Shown here: in pieces, positions 1 to 7,500 of the stretch
How the letters are laid out: every line of letters starts with the position of its first letter
Numbering within the stretch: the stretch's first letter is position 1
Assembly: GCA_900546115.1 (NCBI GenBank)
Contig: URBQ01000038.1
Location: forward strand, 1-20,791
Length of the DNA stretch: 20,791 bases
Direction of reading: 5' to 3'
Source of the DNA: an uncultured Collinsella sp.
Lineage (GTDB): Bacteria; Actinomycetota; Coriobacteriia; Coriobacteriales; Coriobacteriaceae
Translations under genes and position numbers: made by a program
Notes under the pieces: generated by a model
The model's input: only the letters and a program-made list of their open reading frames with translations
Databases searched by the model: none
Told to the model about the DNA's origin: nothing

Positions 1-141
1 GGAGCAACGGAAAGGCGGGCCTCGCGCTGCGGAGTGTTTTCAAAACCAAGCCCGGCCCCGGCCTGCATTGACACAGCTGGCGGTTCTTGGGCATCGCTTG
101 CTGGCGGGGTTCCTTGTCTGAGTTGGACTTAGTTGGCGGGG

Positions 142-519
142 CTACTGATCCCGGTCGCTGTCCCGCCTCAGCATCGACCTCAGCTTCTCGAAGCTCTCCT
201 CGCTCAGGCAGTGCTCCATGTGGCAGCCCTCTTGCGACGTGACCTCGGGCGTTACGCCTGCGTCCTCTAGCAGACCTACAAAAAAGCAGTGGCGCTCCCA
301 CATTTGACGGGCAACCTCAAGACCGCGTTCCGTCAGATGCACGTCGCGTTTGCCCATCTCCACGTAGCCGGTGCTCTCCAAGGCCGCCATGGCTTTAGAG
401 ACGCTTGCTTTGGTTACGCCCAAGTATTCGGCAACGTCGATCGAGCGCACGATGCCCTGACGTTCCGATAGGACGTAGATCGATTCGAGATAGTCTTCTC
501 CGGATTCACGTAGGGCCAT
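142..519 (-). CDS. DtxR/MntR-family metal-dependent transcriptional regulator (short form)
   Basis: Likely a metal-sensing repressor that binds DNA when loaded with iron or manganese. The 125-residue product has an N-terminal winged helix-turn-helix (about residues 22-60, with VTKASVSKAMAALE as the recognition region) and the DtxR dimerisation/metal-binding helices. It ends before any SH3-like domain, so its length is like MntR. Candidate ligands by alignment from memory are D9, E12, H77, C99, E102 and H103. The C-x-x-E-H arrangement (CHMEH) resembles DtxR/IdeR, where Cys favours iron, while D9 resembles MntR, so the metal cannot be called. The ATG at 517-519 follows GAAAGG at good spacing. 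It lies downstream of the Cof-type HAD gene but is separated from it by a terminator and about 200 nt, so it is probably a separate unit. Confidence 0.88.
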   Translation of the reverse strand: MALRESGEDYLESIYVLSERQGIVRSIDVAEYLGVTKASVSKAMAALESTGYVEMGKRDVHLTERGLEVARQMWERHCFFVGLLEDAGVTPEVTSQEGCHMEHCLSEESFEKLRSMLRRDSDRDQ

Positions 520-540
520 GGGCCGCCTTTCGCGATGATT

Positions 541-624
541 GCTAGTTAGCCTTTGGATACTTTCCTTGGCTTACTTTACCGCAAAAGTTGACCATGTCTT
601 ACTGCATTGACCAAAAAGTTAGCC
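541..624. promoter_or_regulatory. Possible metalloregulator operator sites upstream of the DtxR-like gene
   Basis: The heptamer GTTAGCC occurs twice in the same orientation, at 545-551 and 618-624. The first copy sits inside a near-palindrome GCTAGTTAGC (541-550). DtxR/IdeR boxes are built from GGCTAAC-type half-sites, the reverse complement of this heptamer, so autoregulation is possible. No full 19-bp box is visible. This is inference from motif likeness only. Confidence 0.3.
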
Positions 625-647
625 GCGTTTCACAAAACGTGCGAGAT

Positions 648-684
648 GAAAACAAAATGGGAACGCCCCGCAAGGAGTGTCCCC
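648..684 (-). terminator. Intrinsic terminator after the Cof-type HAD gene
   Basis: On the leftward strand an 11-bp stem (arms at 674-684 and 659-669, with one mismatch and G.U pairs, 4-nt loop) is followed by a T-rich run (complement of 648-658). It lies 44-80 nt beyond the stop of the HAD gene and would separate it from the DtxR-like gene. Confidence 0.6.
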
Positions 685-720
685 AGCTGCCGGCAGATAA
701 GGAGCGTCCCCAAGTGCCGG
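672..720. repeat. Two tandem 22-nt units around a palindrome
   Basis: Two near-identical units lie at 672-693 and 699-720 with a 27-nt period. Both start AAGGAG(T/C)GTCCCC and end TGCCGG. They flank the perfect palindrome CTGCCGGCAG at 687-696. The second unit contains CGTCCCCAA (705-713), a motif seen again in other intergenic gaps of this window. The first unit overlaps the terminator stem. Confidence 0.6.
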
Positions 721-727
721 GTCGCAG

Positions 728-1498
728 CTACACGAGGCCAAAGTGCTTCGCGGCGTTGTAGATTCCGTCGTCGTCCACGGCGGTCGTCACATAGGTCGCC
801 GCGGCCTTCACCGTGTCCTGCGCATTGCCCATGGCCACACTTGTGCCCACGGCCGAGAACATCGACAGGTCGTTCTCACCGTCGCCAAAGGCGATCGCCT
901 CGCTCGCATCGATGCCTAGGCGCTCCAGCGTCGCCGCTACGCCCAGGTCCTTGCCGCCGTTGGCCGGAATAATGTCGCAGAACAACTCGCACCAGCGCGT
1001 AGTGAGCGAATGCGACACCGCGTCGGTCACGATATGCTCGTCAGCCGGATCCACAAAGGCGCAAAACTGGTAGACCGGCGCGTCAAAGGCGTGCTCAAAC
1101 GGCTCCTCGTGGTAGACGATTCCCGCGTTGCTGCCGGCCGTCACCACGCGCTCGGACAGGCGGTTCACAAACGAGTTCTCGCCCTGCATGCACAGCGAGT
1201 CATAACGCCCCTGCGCCACCTGGTCCACAATCACCGCGACGTCGTCCGGATCGATCGGGCAGCTGCGGTAAACGCCCTCGGCATCAAAACAGTGCTGGCC
1301 CGAAAGCGTAATGTACGCATCCCAACCCAAGCTGAACAGCCAATCCGGCATCTGGTAGGTCGGGCGACCCGTGGCGATCACGCATGCAATCCCCTGCTCG
1401 TGAAAGCTGTCGAGCACCTGCTGCGCCGACGCCGGAATCCGGTGCGTCTTAAAGCTCAGCAGCGTGCCGTCGATATCGAAAAACGCGGCCTTGATCAT
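728..1498 (-). CDS. Cof-type HAD-IIB family phosphatase
   Basis: A 256-residue cytosolic hydrolase of the haloacid dehalogenase superfamily, probably acting on a small phosphorylated metabolite such as a sugar phosphate or flavin/pyridoxal-type substrate; the exact substrate cannot be read. Motif I is FFDIDGT with nucleophile D8 and acid/base D10; motif II is the Thr in IATGRP; the motif III lysine is in the NGGKDLGV segment; motif IV is FGDGENDLSMF. The Cof-type cap lies between motifs II and III. The start ATG (1496-1498) lies 6 nt after the stop of the ABC-F gene, and its ribosome-binding sequence lies within the end of that gene, so the two are translationally coupled in one operon. Confidence 0.9.
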   Translation of the reverse strand: MIKAAFFDIDGTLLSFKTHRIPASAQQVLDSFHEQGIACVIATGRPTYQMPDWLFSLGWDAYITLSGQHCFDAEGVYRSCPIDPDDVAVIVDQVAQGRYDSLCMQGENSFVNRLSERVVTAGSNAGIVYHEEPFEHAFDAPVYQFCAFVDPADEHIVTDAVSHSLTTRWCELFCDIIPANGGKDLGVAATLERLGIDASEAIAFGDGENDLSMFSAVGTSVAMGNAQDTVKAAATYVTTAVDDDGIYNAAKHFGLV

Positions 1499-1504
1499 CC
1501 TCGC

Positions 1505-3364
1505 CTACTCCTCGCCCTCGAGCTTCTCGCTCGCCTCGAGCCACGCCATCTCCAACTCGTCCATGGCGGCGTGGGCCTCGTCGATCTTTGCCTGCTGCTC
1601 GCCCAGCGCCGTGTAGTTGGTGGGGTCGACCTGAGCCATTGCTGCCTCGACCTCCTCAACGCGGGCGCGCTGCGTCTCCATCTTGCGCTCGAGCGAGCTC
1701 ACCTCGCGGCGGAGCTTCTGACGCTCGGCGTTGGACAGGCCGTTGGGCTGACCGCTCGACTTGGGCTTTTCGGCCGCAGCTGCCGCGGCACCGGTGTCGA
1801 ACGTGCCGGTCTTGGCGCTCGGCGCACCCACGGGCTCGCCCTCGGCGGTGGCGTTGCACAGGCGCAGGTACTGGTCGACGCCGCCGGGCATATGCGTCAG
1901 ATGGCCATCGAGCAGCGCCCACTGCTGGTCGGTCACGCGCTCCATCAAAAAGCGGTCGTGCGTCACTAGGATCAGCGTGCCGGGCCAGCCGTCGAGCAGA
2001 TCCTCGACAATCGCCAGCATATCGGTATCCAGATCGTTGCCGGGCTCGTCCAGGATGAGCACGTTGGGCTCGTCCAGGATCGTCAGCAGCAGCGACAGGC
2101 GACGGCGCTGGCCGCCCGAAAGATCGCCAATGCGACTCCAGAGCTGCTGCGTCGTAAAGCCCAGACGCTCGCAGAGCTTCTCGGGCGAAGTCTCCTTGCC
2201 GTCGATGACGTAGTACTTCTTATAGTTGCTGAGCACCTCGCGAATCGTGTCGCCCATGTAGGGCTCGAGCTCCTCGAGCTGCTGCGACAGCACGCCAAAG
2301 CGCACTGTCTGGCCAATCTTCACGCGGCCGCGCAGGGGCGCGATCTTGCCCTGAATCACGTCGAGCAGCGTGGACTTGCCGGCGCCGTTCTCGCCCAAAA
2401 GGCCATAGCGGTCGCCCGCACCGATGAGCCAGGTCGCGTCGGTGAGCACCTGCTTGGGCGCGCCATCGGTATCCGCATAGCCGGCGTCCACATCGACCAC
2501 GTCGATAACCTGCTTGCCCAGGCGGCTCACGGCCAGGCGCTTGAGCTCCAGCTCGTCGCGCACGGGCGGTACGTCGGCAATCAGCTCGCGGGCGGCATCC
2601 ACGCGAAACTTAGGCTTGGTGGAGCGCGCCTGGGCACCGCGGCTCAGCCACGCGAGCTCCTTACGTGCCATGTTGCGACGGCGCTCCTCGGTAACCGCGG
2701 CCATACGGTCGCGTTCCACGCGCTGCAGGATATATGCCGAATAGCCGCCCTCGAAGGGATCGACCTGGCCGTCGTGAACCTCCCACATGCTGGTGCAGAC
2801 CTCGTCCAAGAACCAGCGATCGTGTGTAACCACGAGCATCGCGCCCTGACCGCGCTGCCAGCGGGCCTTTAAGTGACGCGCAAGCCAGTTGATGGTGCGC
2901 ATGTCCAGGTGGTTGGTGGGCTCATCGAGCATGAGCACGTCATAGTCGCCGATCAGCAGGCGCGCGAGGTCCACGCGGCGGCGCTGACCGCCCGAGAGCT
3001 CGCCTACCATGCCCTCCCAGGGCACATCGCTAATGAGGCCGGCGAGGATCTGGCGCGTACGCGGACTCGACGCCCACTCATACTCGGGCGTGTCGCCCAC
3101 AACGGCATGATGCACGGTATCGGTGTCGACAAGCTGATCCTTTTGGCCGAGTAGACCGATCGTGGTGCCGCGGCGGTGCGTCACGCGTCCGTCATCGGGC
3201 TCCAGCGTGCCGGCGAGCACGCTCAGCAGCGTCGACTTGCCGTCGCCGTTTTTACCGACAATACCAATGCGGTCGCCCTCGCCCACGCCGAGCGTCACGC
3301 TATCGAAAATATGCTTGGTGGGAAACTCTAGGCTGACGGAATCGCATCCCAAAAGAATCGCCAT
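1505..3364 (-). CDS. ABC-F family ATPase, Uup-like
   Basis: A soluble tandem ATPase of the ABC-F class, which acts on ribosomes or DNA intermediates rather than in membranes. The 619-residue protein has domain 1 with Walker A GKNGDGKST (38-46), LSGGQ (123-127), LDEPTNHLD (146-154) and H181. A linker of about 220-280 follows. Domain 2 has GENGAGKST (324-332), LSGGQ (415-419), LDEPGNDLD (438-446) and H469. An Ala/Gly/Pro-rich spacer leads to a C-terminal coiled coil (about 545-619), which with the NDLD form of the second Walker B points to the Uup branch. Gly in place of Thr in DEPGNDLD is a small deviation. I place the start at 3362-3364, with AAGGAG 8 nt upstream; the frame stays open upstream but that part looks non-coding. 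First gene of an operon with the HAD phosphatase. Confidence 0.93.
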   Translation of the reverse strand: MAILLGCDSVSLEFPTKHIFDSVTLGVGEGDRIGIVGKNGDGKSTLLSVLAGTLEPDDGRVTHRRGTTIGLLGQKDQLVDTDTVHHAVVGDTPEYEWASSPRTRQILAGLISDVPWEGMVGELSGGQRRRVDLARLLIGDYDVLMLDEPTNHLDMRTINWLARHLKARWQRGQGAMLVVTHDRWFLDEVCTSMWEVHDGQVDPFEGGYSAYILQRVERDRMAAVTEERRRNMARKELAWLSRGAQARSTKPKFRVDAARELIADVPPVRDELELKRLAVSRLGKQVIDVVDVDAGYADTDGAPKQVLTDATWLIGAGDRYGLLGENGAGKSTLLDVIQGKIAPLRGRVKIGQTVRFGVLSQQLEELEPYMGDTIREVLSNYKKYYVIDGKETSPEKLCERLGFTTQQLWSRIGDLSGGQRRRLSLLLTILDEPNVLILDEPGNDLDTDMLAIVEDLLDGWPGTLILVTHDRFLMERVTDQQWALLDGHLTHMPGGVDQYLRLCNATAEGEPVGAPSAKTGTFDTGAAAAAAEKPKSSGQPNGLSNAERQKLRREVSSLERKMETQRARVEEVEAAMAQVDPTNYTALGEQQAKIDEAHAAMDELEMAWLEASEKLEGEE

Positions 3365-3399
3365 ATGCCCTGCTCCTTCGTAGAAATTCAACGTTGTCC

Positions 3400-3405
3400 A
3401 TGATA
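3400..3405 (-). promoter_or_regulatory. Probable -10 element of the ABC-F/HAD operon
   Basis: The leftward strand reads TATCAT here, about 36 nt before the ABC-F start and just after the pst terminator. The -35 position holds no good match. The same hexamer appears before the coiled-coil gene and TATAAT before tgt. Confidence 0.4.
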
Positions 3406-3434
3406 GCAGCGAAAAGGCAGGCCGCACACGACAC

Positions 3435-3472
3435 AAAAAGGCGGGCCATCTCCCGCAAGAGATGACCCGCCT
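3435..3472 (-). terminator. Strong intrinsic terminator of the pst operon
   Basis: Arms at 3459-3472 and 3439-3452 form a 14-bp GC-rich stem with one mismatch and a 6-nt loop, followed on the leftward strand by a T run (complement of 3435-3439). It starts 56 nt after the pstB stop and marks the end of the phosphate operon. Confidence 0.88.
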
Positions 3473-3527
3473 CTCCAATCAGTCCCGCGACAACCGTGGC
3501 CGCCGCGGGCCTCAAGCATGTCCCGGA

Positions 3528-4400
3528 CTAGGAGAACATGCCGGTGAGGTAATCATTCAGCCGCTTATCCTTGGGCCGTTGGAAAATCTCGTCGGTCTCG
3601 TCGTACTCGACCATATCGCCCATGTAGAAGAACGCCGTGCGATTGGACACGCGCGACGCCTGCTCCATGTTGTGCGTCACGATAACGATGGCGCGGTCGG
3701 CCACGATCGACGACATCAGGTCCTCGATCGCCAGCGTCGAGATGGGGTCGAGCGCCGAGCAGGGCTCGTCAAACAGAATCACGTCGGGGTTAAGCGCCAG
3801 CGTGCGCGCGATGCACAGGCGCTGCTGCTGACCGCCCGAAAGCGCATAGGCGCTCTTGTCGAGCTTATCCTTGACCTCGTCCCACAGCGCAGCACCGCGT
3901 AGGCTCTCCTCGACCATGCGGTCGAGCTCATCGCGGTCGGTGATACCGTGGCGCTTGGGCGCAAACGTGATGTTGTCGCGAATGGACTTACGGAACGGGT
4001 TGGGCTGCTGAAACACCATGCCAATGGACCGACGCAGCTCGTAGGTGTTCTCGGCCTTGGTGTTCACGTTGCGCCCACGGTAGTTAATCTCGCCCTCCAC
4101 GCGGCAGTCGCGAATCTCGCGATTCATCAGGTTGAGGCTGCGCAAAAAGGTCGACTTACCGCAGCCCGAAGGCCCGACGAGCGCCGTGATCTCACCCTTG
4201 TGGAAGTCGAGCGACGTATTGTGCAGCGCATGGTGGTCGCCATAGTACACGTTGACGTCCTTGGTGGAGAGCACGACCTCGTCGCTCACGGCCTTGCCGC
4301 TCACGCGCACGTGCTTCTCGCTCTCCCCCACGCTCGACAGAAAGTCCTGGGTCTCGGACGTGGCCGCCTCGGTTGCGGGCGTTGCATTCATCTCGCTCAT
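3528..4400 (-). CDS. pstB: Phosphate ABC transporter ATP-binding protein PstB
   Basis: ATPase that powers the PstSCAB high-affinity phosphate importer at the inner face of the membrane. Of 290 residues, about 45 form a polar, Thr/Ala/Glu-rich N-terminal extension beyond the usual ~250-residue PstB. The ABC domain has Walker A GPSGCGKST (76-84), the Q-loop QQPNPF (131-136) typical of PstB, signature LSGGQQQRLCIARTLA (188-203), Walker B VILFDEPCSALDP (207-219) and the switch His in VTHNMEQASR (H243). The start codon overlaps the pstA stop in an ATGA junction (4397-4400), indicating coupled translation. Alternative start Met4 is possible. It is the last gene of the operon and is followed by a terminator; phoU, often next, is absent. 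Confidence 0.97.
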   Translation of the reverse strand: MSEMNATPATEAATSETQDFLSSVGESEKHVRVSGKAVSDEVVLSTKDVNVYYGDHHALHNTSLDFHKGEITALVGPSGCGKSTFLRSLNLMNREIRDCRVEGEINYRGRNVNTKAENTYELRRSIGMVFQQPNPFRKSIRDNITFAPKRHGITDRDELDRMVEESLRGAALWDEVKDKLDKSAYALSGGQQQRLCIARTLALNPDVILFDEPCSALDPISTLAIEDLMSSIVADRAIVIVTHNMEQASRVSNRTAFFYMGDMVEYDETDEIFQRPKDKRLNDYLTGMFS

Positions 4401-5323
4401 TCGGCCGTCATCTTCCTTGCCAGTTGCTTGCCCACGATACGGGCGACCACGTTAAACAGCAGCACGCAAATCATCAGCAGGGCGGCGGTTCCCCAAACGA
4501 TCTGCTGGGCCTCGGGGCTGCCCTCGCCGTAAATCTTGTAGATGTGCACGGCAAGCGACTCACCGGGACGGAACACGTTCCAGGCGCAGGTGGGGCTCGA
4601 CAGGTTAAAGCTCAAGAAGTTCAGGCGAACCGGCGAGCTCATGCCCGAGGTAAAGAGCAACGCCGCGGCCTCGCCAAACACACGGCCGGCCGAAAGCACG
4701 ATGCCGGTCACGATGGCGGGCATGGCCTCGGGAATCAGGATGTGCAGCGTGGCCTCCCAGCAGGTGAGGCCCATAGCCAGGCACGCATCGCGCTGGGCCT
4801 GCGGCACGTCCTCGAGCGCCTGCTGAATCACGCGCACCAGGATGGGGATGTTGAACATGGTGAGCGCGACGGCGCCGGAGATGATGGAGTACTTCCAGCC
4901 CAGCTGCACCGAGAACACCAGAAAGCCGAACATGCCCACGACGATGGAAGGCAGCGAGGACAGCGTTTCGATGGCGGTGGAGGCGATGTCGCGGATGGGG
5001 CCGTCCGGCGCGTACTCGACCAGGAAGACCGCGCCGCCCAGGCTGATGGGCACCGAGATGATCAGGGTAATCAGCAGCAGATAGAACGAGTCGAACAGCT
5101 GGTAGAGCACACCGCCCTGGGTTCCGTTGGCGCGCGCAGGCTGCGTGAGAAAGCCCGGCTGGAACAGCGTCGAGATGCCCTCGAACAGGATGTAGGCCAC
5201 CATGGAGACGACGATGAGCATGACGATGGCGACGATCGCCGTCAGCACGCCCGTGGCGATGCGGTCCTGCCTTTGGACACGCCCGAGTCTCGCCTCGTCG
5301 ATATGGATGCGCGTGCTAGCCAC
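4397..5323 (-). CDS. pstA: Phosphate ABC transporter permease PstA
   Basis: One of the two membrane subunits of the phosphate importer. From the GTG at 5321-5323 it is 308 residues long. A hydrophobic segment follows the short basic N-terminus (IATGVLTAIVAIVMLIVVSM), and further membrane spans surround the BPD-type permease core, including the EAA-like loop around LEDVPQAQRDACLAMGLTCWEA. I chose the GTG because GAAGG/AAGGGGG lies just upstream and because it gives an 8-nt overlap with the pstC stop. The frame could also open at a TTG at 5345-5347, giving 316 residues. It overlaps pstB by 4 nt. Confidence 0.94.
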   Translation of the reverse strand: MASTRIHIDEARLGRVQRQDRIATGVLTAIVAIVMLIVVSMVAYILFEGISTLFQPGFLTQPARANGTQGGVLYQLFDSFYLLLITLIISVPISLGGAVFLVEYAPDGPIRDIASTAIETLSSLPSIVVGMFGFLVFSVQLGWKYSIISGAVALTMFNIPILVRVIQQALEDVPQAQRDACLAMGLTCWEATLHILIPEAMPAIVTGIVLSAGRVFGEAAALLFTSGMSSPVRLNFLSFNLSSPTCAWNVFRPGESLAVHIYKIYGEGSPEAQQIVWGTAALLMICVLLFNVVARIVGKQLARKMTAE

Positions 5324-6224
5324 GAGCCTTCGCCCCCTTGCGGCCAATGAGATGGATGATCAGGATGAAGATGAGGCTCATGCCCATCAGCAGAAGGCCG
5401 AGCGCCCACAGGACGTCGTCCTGGGCCGAGCCCTCGGCATAGACCGCCATGGACGTGGTGAGCGTGGTGGTGATGGTGGAGGCCGGCGACAGCAGCGACG
5501 TCGGCATGGCCTCGATACCGCCGATAACCATGCGCACGGCGAGCGTCTCGCCAAAGGCGCGGGTCATGCCAAGGATGACCGCGGTCATGAGCGAGGGCAT
5601 GGCGCTCTTGAGCACCACGTGCCAGATGGTCTGCCAGCGGGTGTAGCCCAGCGCGAGCGAACCCTGACGGTAGCTGTCGGGCACGGCACGCAGGCCATCG
5701 ACCGAAAGCGTGGTCATGGTCGGCAGGATCATGACGGCCAGCACGATGGCGCCGGGCAAGATGCCCAGACCCGTGCTCACATGGAAAACGCTCTTCATAA
5801 GGCCGACGACCACGTGAAAACCGATCAGGCCAAAGACGACCGAGGGAATGCCGGTCAAAAGCTCAATAAGCGGCTGAAAGACCTTGGAGCCAAACTTAGG
5901 CTGGATCTCGACCGCAAAGATGGCAGAGCCGATGGCGATGGGCAGCGCGATGAGCGTGGAGAGCACCATGACCGCAAACGAGGTGACGATCAGGGGCAGG
6001 GCGCCGGTGTAGGGCAGGCCATTTTCGGCCGTGTTGGCCAGGTCCCACTTGGTGCCGGTGAAGAACTCGACGACCGAAACGCCGTCCTTGAGAAAAGCCG
6101 AGAGGCCCTTTTGGGCGACCATAAAGATGAGCGCGGCAACGACAAGCGTCACGAGCGCTACGCACGCGCCCGTGACGCCCAGGCCCACGTTCTCAAGGTC
6201 GCGCTTTGGCAGCTGTTTTGCCAT
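5316..6224 (-). CDS. pstC: Phosphate ABC transporter permease PstC
   Basis: Partner permease of PstA in the phosphate importer. The 302-residue protein opens with a short basic stretch (MAKQLPKRD) and a first membrane span (about 13-37), followed by the periplasm-facing loop and a BPD-type permease core with the EAA-like segment RAVPDSYRQGSLALGYTRWQT. A region naming GIPSVVFGLIGF is typical of PstC. GGAAAGG lies 6 nt before the ATG. It starts 24 nt after the pstS stop and its 3' end overlaps the pstA start, so it is the second gene of the operon. Confidence 0.95.
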   Translation of the reverse strand: MAKQLPKRDLENVGLGVTGACVALVTLVVAALIFMVAQKGLSAFLKDGVSVVEFFTGTKWDLANTAENGLPYTGALPLIVTSFAVMVLSTLIALPIAIGSAIFAVEIQPKFGSKVFQPLIELLTGIPSVVFGLIGFHVVVGLMKSVFHVSTGLGILPGAIVLAVMILPTMTTLSVDGLRAVPDSYRQGSLALGYTRWQTIWHVVLKSAMPSLMTAVILGMTRAFGETLAVRMVIGGIEAMPTSLLSPASTITTTLTTSMAVYAEGSAQDDVLWALGLLLMGMSLIFILIIHLIGRKGAKARG

Positions 6225-6248
6225 TGCAAACCTTTCCGGGGCGATTAC

Positions 6249-7190
6249 TTATTTAGCGGAGACCTTGCCGCTGGCGTCCTTGACGACCTTCATAGCAGAG
6301 ACGGGGATAAAGCCCTGCTCCTCGACGAGCTTGCCCTGGACGTCGTCGGAAAGCATGAACTCCAGGAAGGCCTTGGTGGCCTCGTCGGCGTCCTTCGCGC
6401 AGTACATGTGCTCGGTAGCCCAGATCTTGAAGGAGTCGTCGGTGACGTTTGCGCTCTTGGGCTCCACGCCCTCGACCTTGATGGCGTTGAACTTGGAGTC
6501 GTCGAAGTGCGAGAAGTCGAGGTAGGAGATGGCATTGTCGGTGCTGCCCATCTGAGTCTGGACGTCGCCGGACTTGTCGAGCTCGGCGTCGCCCTTAAAG
6601 TCGACGGCCTCGTCGCCAAAGACGGCGGCCTCGAAGGTGGCGCGGGTGCCGGAGCCTGCCTTGCGGTTGAGGACGACGATCTTGGCGTCGTCGCCGCCGA
6701 CCTCCTTCCAGTTGGTGATCTGGCCGGAGAAGATGCCCTTGAGCTGCTCGAGGGACAGATCATCGACCTTGACGTTCTTGGAGACGACAGGGCCCATGCC
6801 CACGACGGCGACCTCGTGATCGACGAGGCTCTTGACCTGATCGGCCTCGAGCTTGGTCTCGGCGAAGACGTCGGAGTTACCGATAGTAACGGTGCCGGCG
6901 GCAACAGCGGTCAGGCCCTTGCCCGAACCGTTGCCCGAGCCGGAGATGGAGACGTCCGGGTTGGCGTCCATGAACTTCTCGGCAGCAGCCTCGACGAGAG
7001 CCTGGAACGAGGAGGCGCCGTCGTAGGTCACCTCGCCGGAGACGGACTCGGCAGCGGCAGCGGCACTGCCCTTGTCGGCGGCGTCGGATGCGCCTGCGCC
7101 GCCGCAACCAACGAGACCGAGTCCGACGATGCTGGCAAGGCCACCAGCGAGGCCGAGGAACCGACGACGAGAATAAGCCTGATCGAGCAT
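6249..7190 (-). CDS. pstS: Phosphate-binding lipoprotein PstS with a Tat-type signal
   Basis: Extracellular phosphate receptor that delivers phosphate to PstCA. From ATG 7188-7190, with AAAGGA 5 nt upstream, it has 313 residues. The N-terminus carries a twin-arginine match SRRRFLG (7-13), a hydrophobic stretch and a lipobox LVGC ending at C29, so it looks like a Tat-exported lipoprotein. A low-complexity Ala/Ser/Gly linker follows. The periplasmic-binding-protein fold shows phosphate-site motifs in order: GSGNGSGKG, TIGNSDVFA, and RKAGSGTRATFE. First gene of the operon. The frame stays open upstream for about 30 codons, but that part contains a GC-rich hairpin and no good ribosome site. Confidence 0.95.
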   Translation of the reverse strand: MLDQAYSRRRFLGLAGGLASIVGLGLVGCGGAGASDAADKGSAAAAAESVSGEVTYDGASSFQALVEAAAEKFMDANPDVSISGSGNGSGKGLTAVAAGTVTIGNSDVFAETKLEADQVKSLVDHEVAVVGMGPVVSKNVKVDDLSLEQLKGIFSGQITNWKEVGGDDAKIVVLNRKAGSGTRATFEAAVFGDEAVDFKGDAELDKSGDVQTQMGSTDNAISYLDFSHFDDSKFNAIKVEGVEPKSANVTDDSFKIWATEHMYCAKDADEATKAFLEFMLSDDVQGKLVEEQGFIPVSAMKVVKDASGKVSAK

Positions 7191-7215
7191 AATCTTCCTT
7201 TCATACATGCAACTC

Positions 7216-7232
7216 GCGGGCACCCTGCCCGC
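7216..7232. promoter_or_regulatory. Hairpin in the pstS leader
   Basis: A perfect 7-bp GC-rich inverted repeat (7216-7222 with 7226-7232, 3-nt loop) lies about 26 nt before the pstS start. It may affect leader stability; nothing shows regulation directly. Confidence 0.4.
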
Positions 7233-7333
7233 TTTGCTGTTTGGAAAGATACGGCCCCGATCGGGCAGCGCCCGCGCCAACTGCGGTTTCTTACGGGCAT
7301 CTAATAGACCCTTACCGCAAGCGCGGCAGGGCT

Positions 7334-7350
7334 TTACAAACGAATAACAA
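7334..7350. promoter_or_regulatory. Possible Pho-box-like direct repeat upstream of pstS
   Basis: TTACAA (7334-7339) and TAACAA (7345-7350) recur at an 11-nt period. This spacing and the hexamer type recall PhoP boxes known from Bacillus (TTAACA-type repeats every 11 nt). Only two units are visible, on the strand opposite to transcription, so this is tentative. Confidence 0.22.
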
Positions 7351-7383
7351 TCCCGCCGACAAGCATGACCCGCCTTTTACACC

Positions 7384-7420
7384 AAATGATCCGTTTTCCT
7401 CCGTCCCCAAGGGATCATTT
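7384..7420. repeat. Intergenic inverted repeat AAATGATCC...GGATCATTT
   Basis: Perfect 9-bp arms at 7384-7392 and 7412-7420 enclose a 19-nt loop containing CGTCCCCAA (7402-7410). It lies between the pst promoter region and the dipeptidase terminator. The loop motif matches the loop of hairpins at 17360-17389 and 20614-20646. Confidence 0.7.
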
Positions 7421-7425
7421 TCAGA

Positions 7426-7464
7426 AAGAGGACGGCATAGACCTTCTGGTCATGCCGTCCTCTT
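7426..7464 (-). terminator. Bulged-hairpin terminator after the dipeptidase gene
   Basis: Stem arms 7426-7438 and 7452-7464 carry an upper stem GACC-TTCT-GGTC (7440-7451) with a one-nucleotide bulge at 7439. On the leftward strand the hairpin is followed by TTTCTGAAAA. It starts 37 nt after the M20 stop. The same module recurs at 17487-17527 and 20735-20763. The flank 7475-7489 (GTTGTC then CTCTGGCG) also matches that of the 17.5-kb copy. Confidence 0.75.
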
Positions 7465-7500
7465 CGAAAGACAGGTTGTCACTCTGGCGTTCGCGTAACC

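Noticed and set aside
1..94. Possible 5' end of a leftward gene running off the left edge (ATG complement at 92-94)
   Set aside because: About 31 codons only, no well-spaced ribosome site and no family likeness; a feoA-type start was looked for and not seen.
672..720. CRISPR-like array
   Set aside because: Only two units with a 5-nt spacer; it is a tandem palindromic repeat, not repeats with unique spacers.
5202..7304. Open frame of 700 codons on the rightward strand
   Set aside because: It lies opposite pstA, pstC and pstS, is rich in His/Asp/Arg/Gly runs with no domain, and arises from the GC-rich codon pattern of the real leftward genes.
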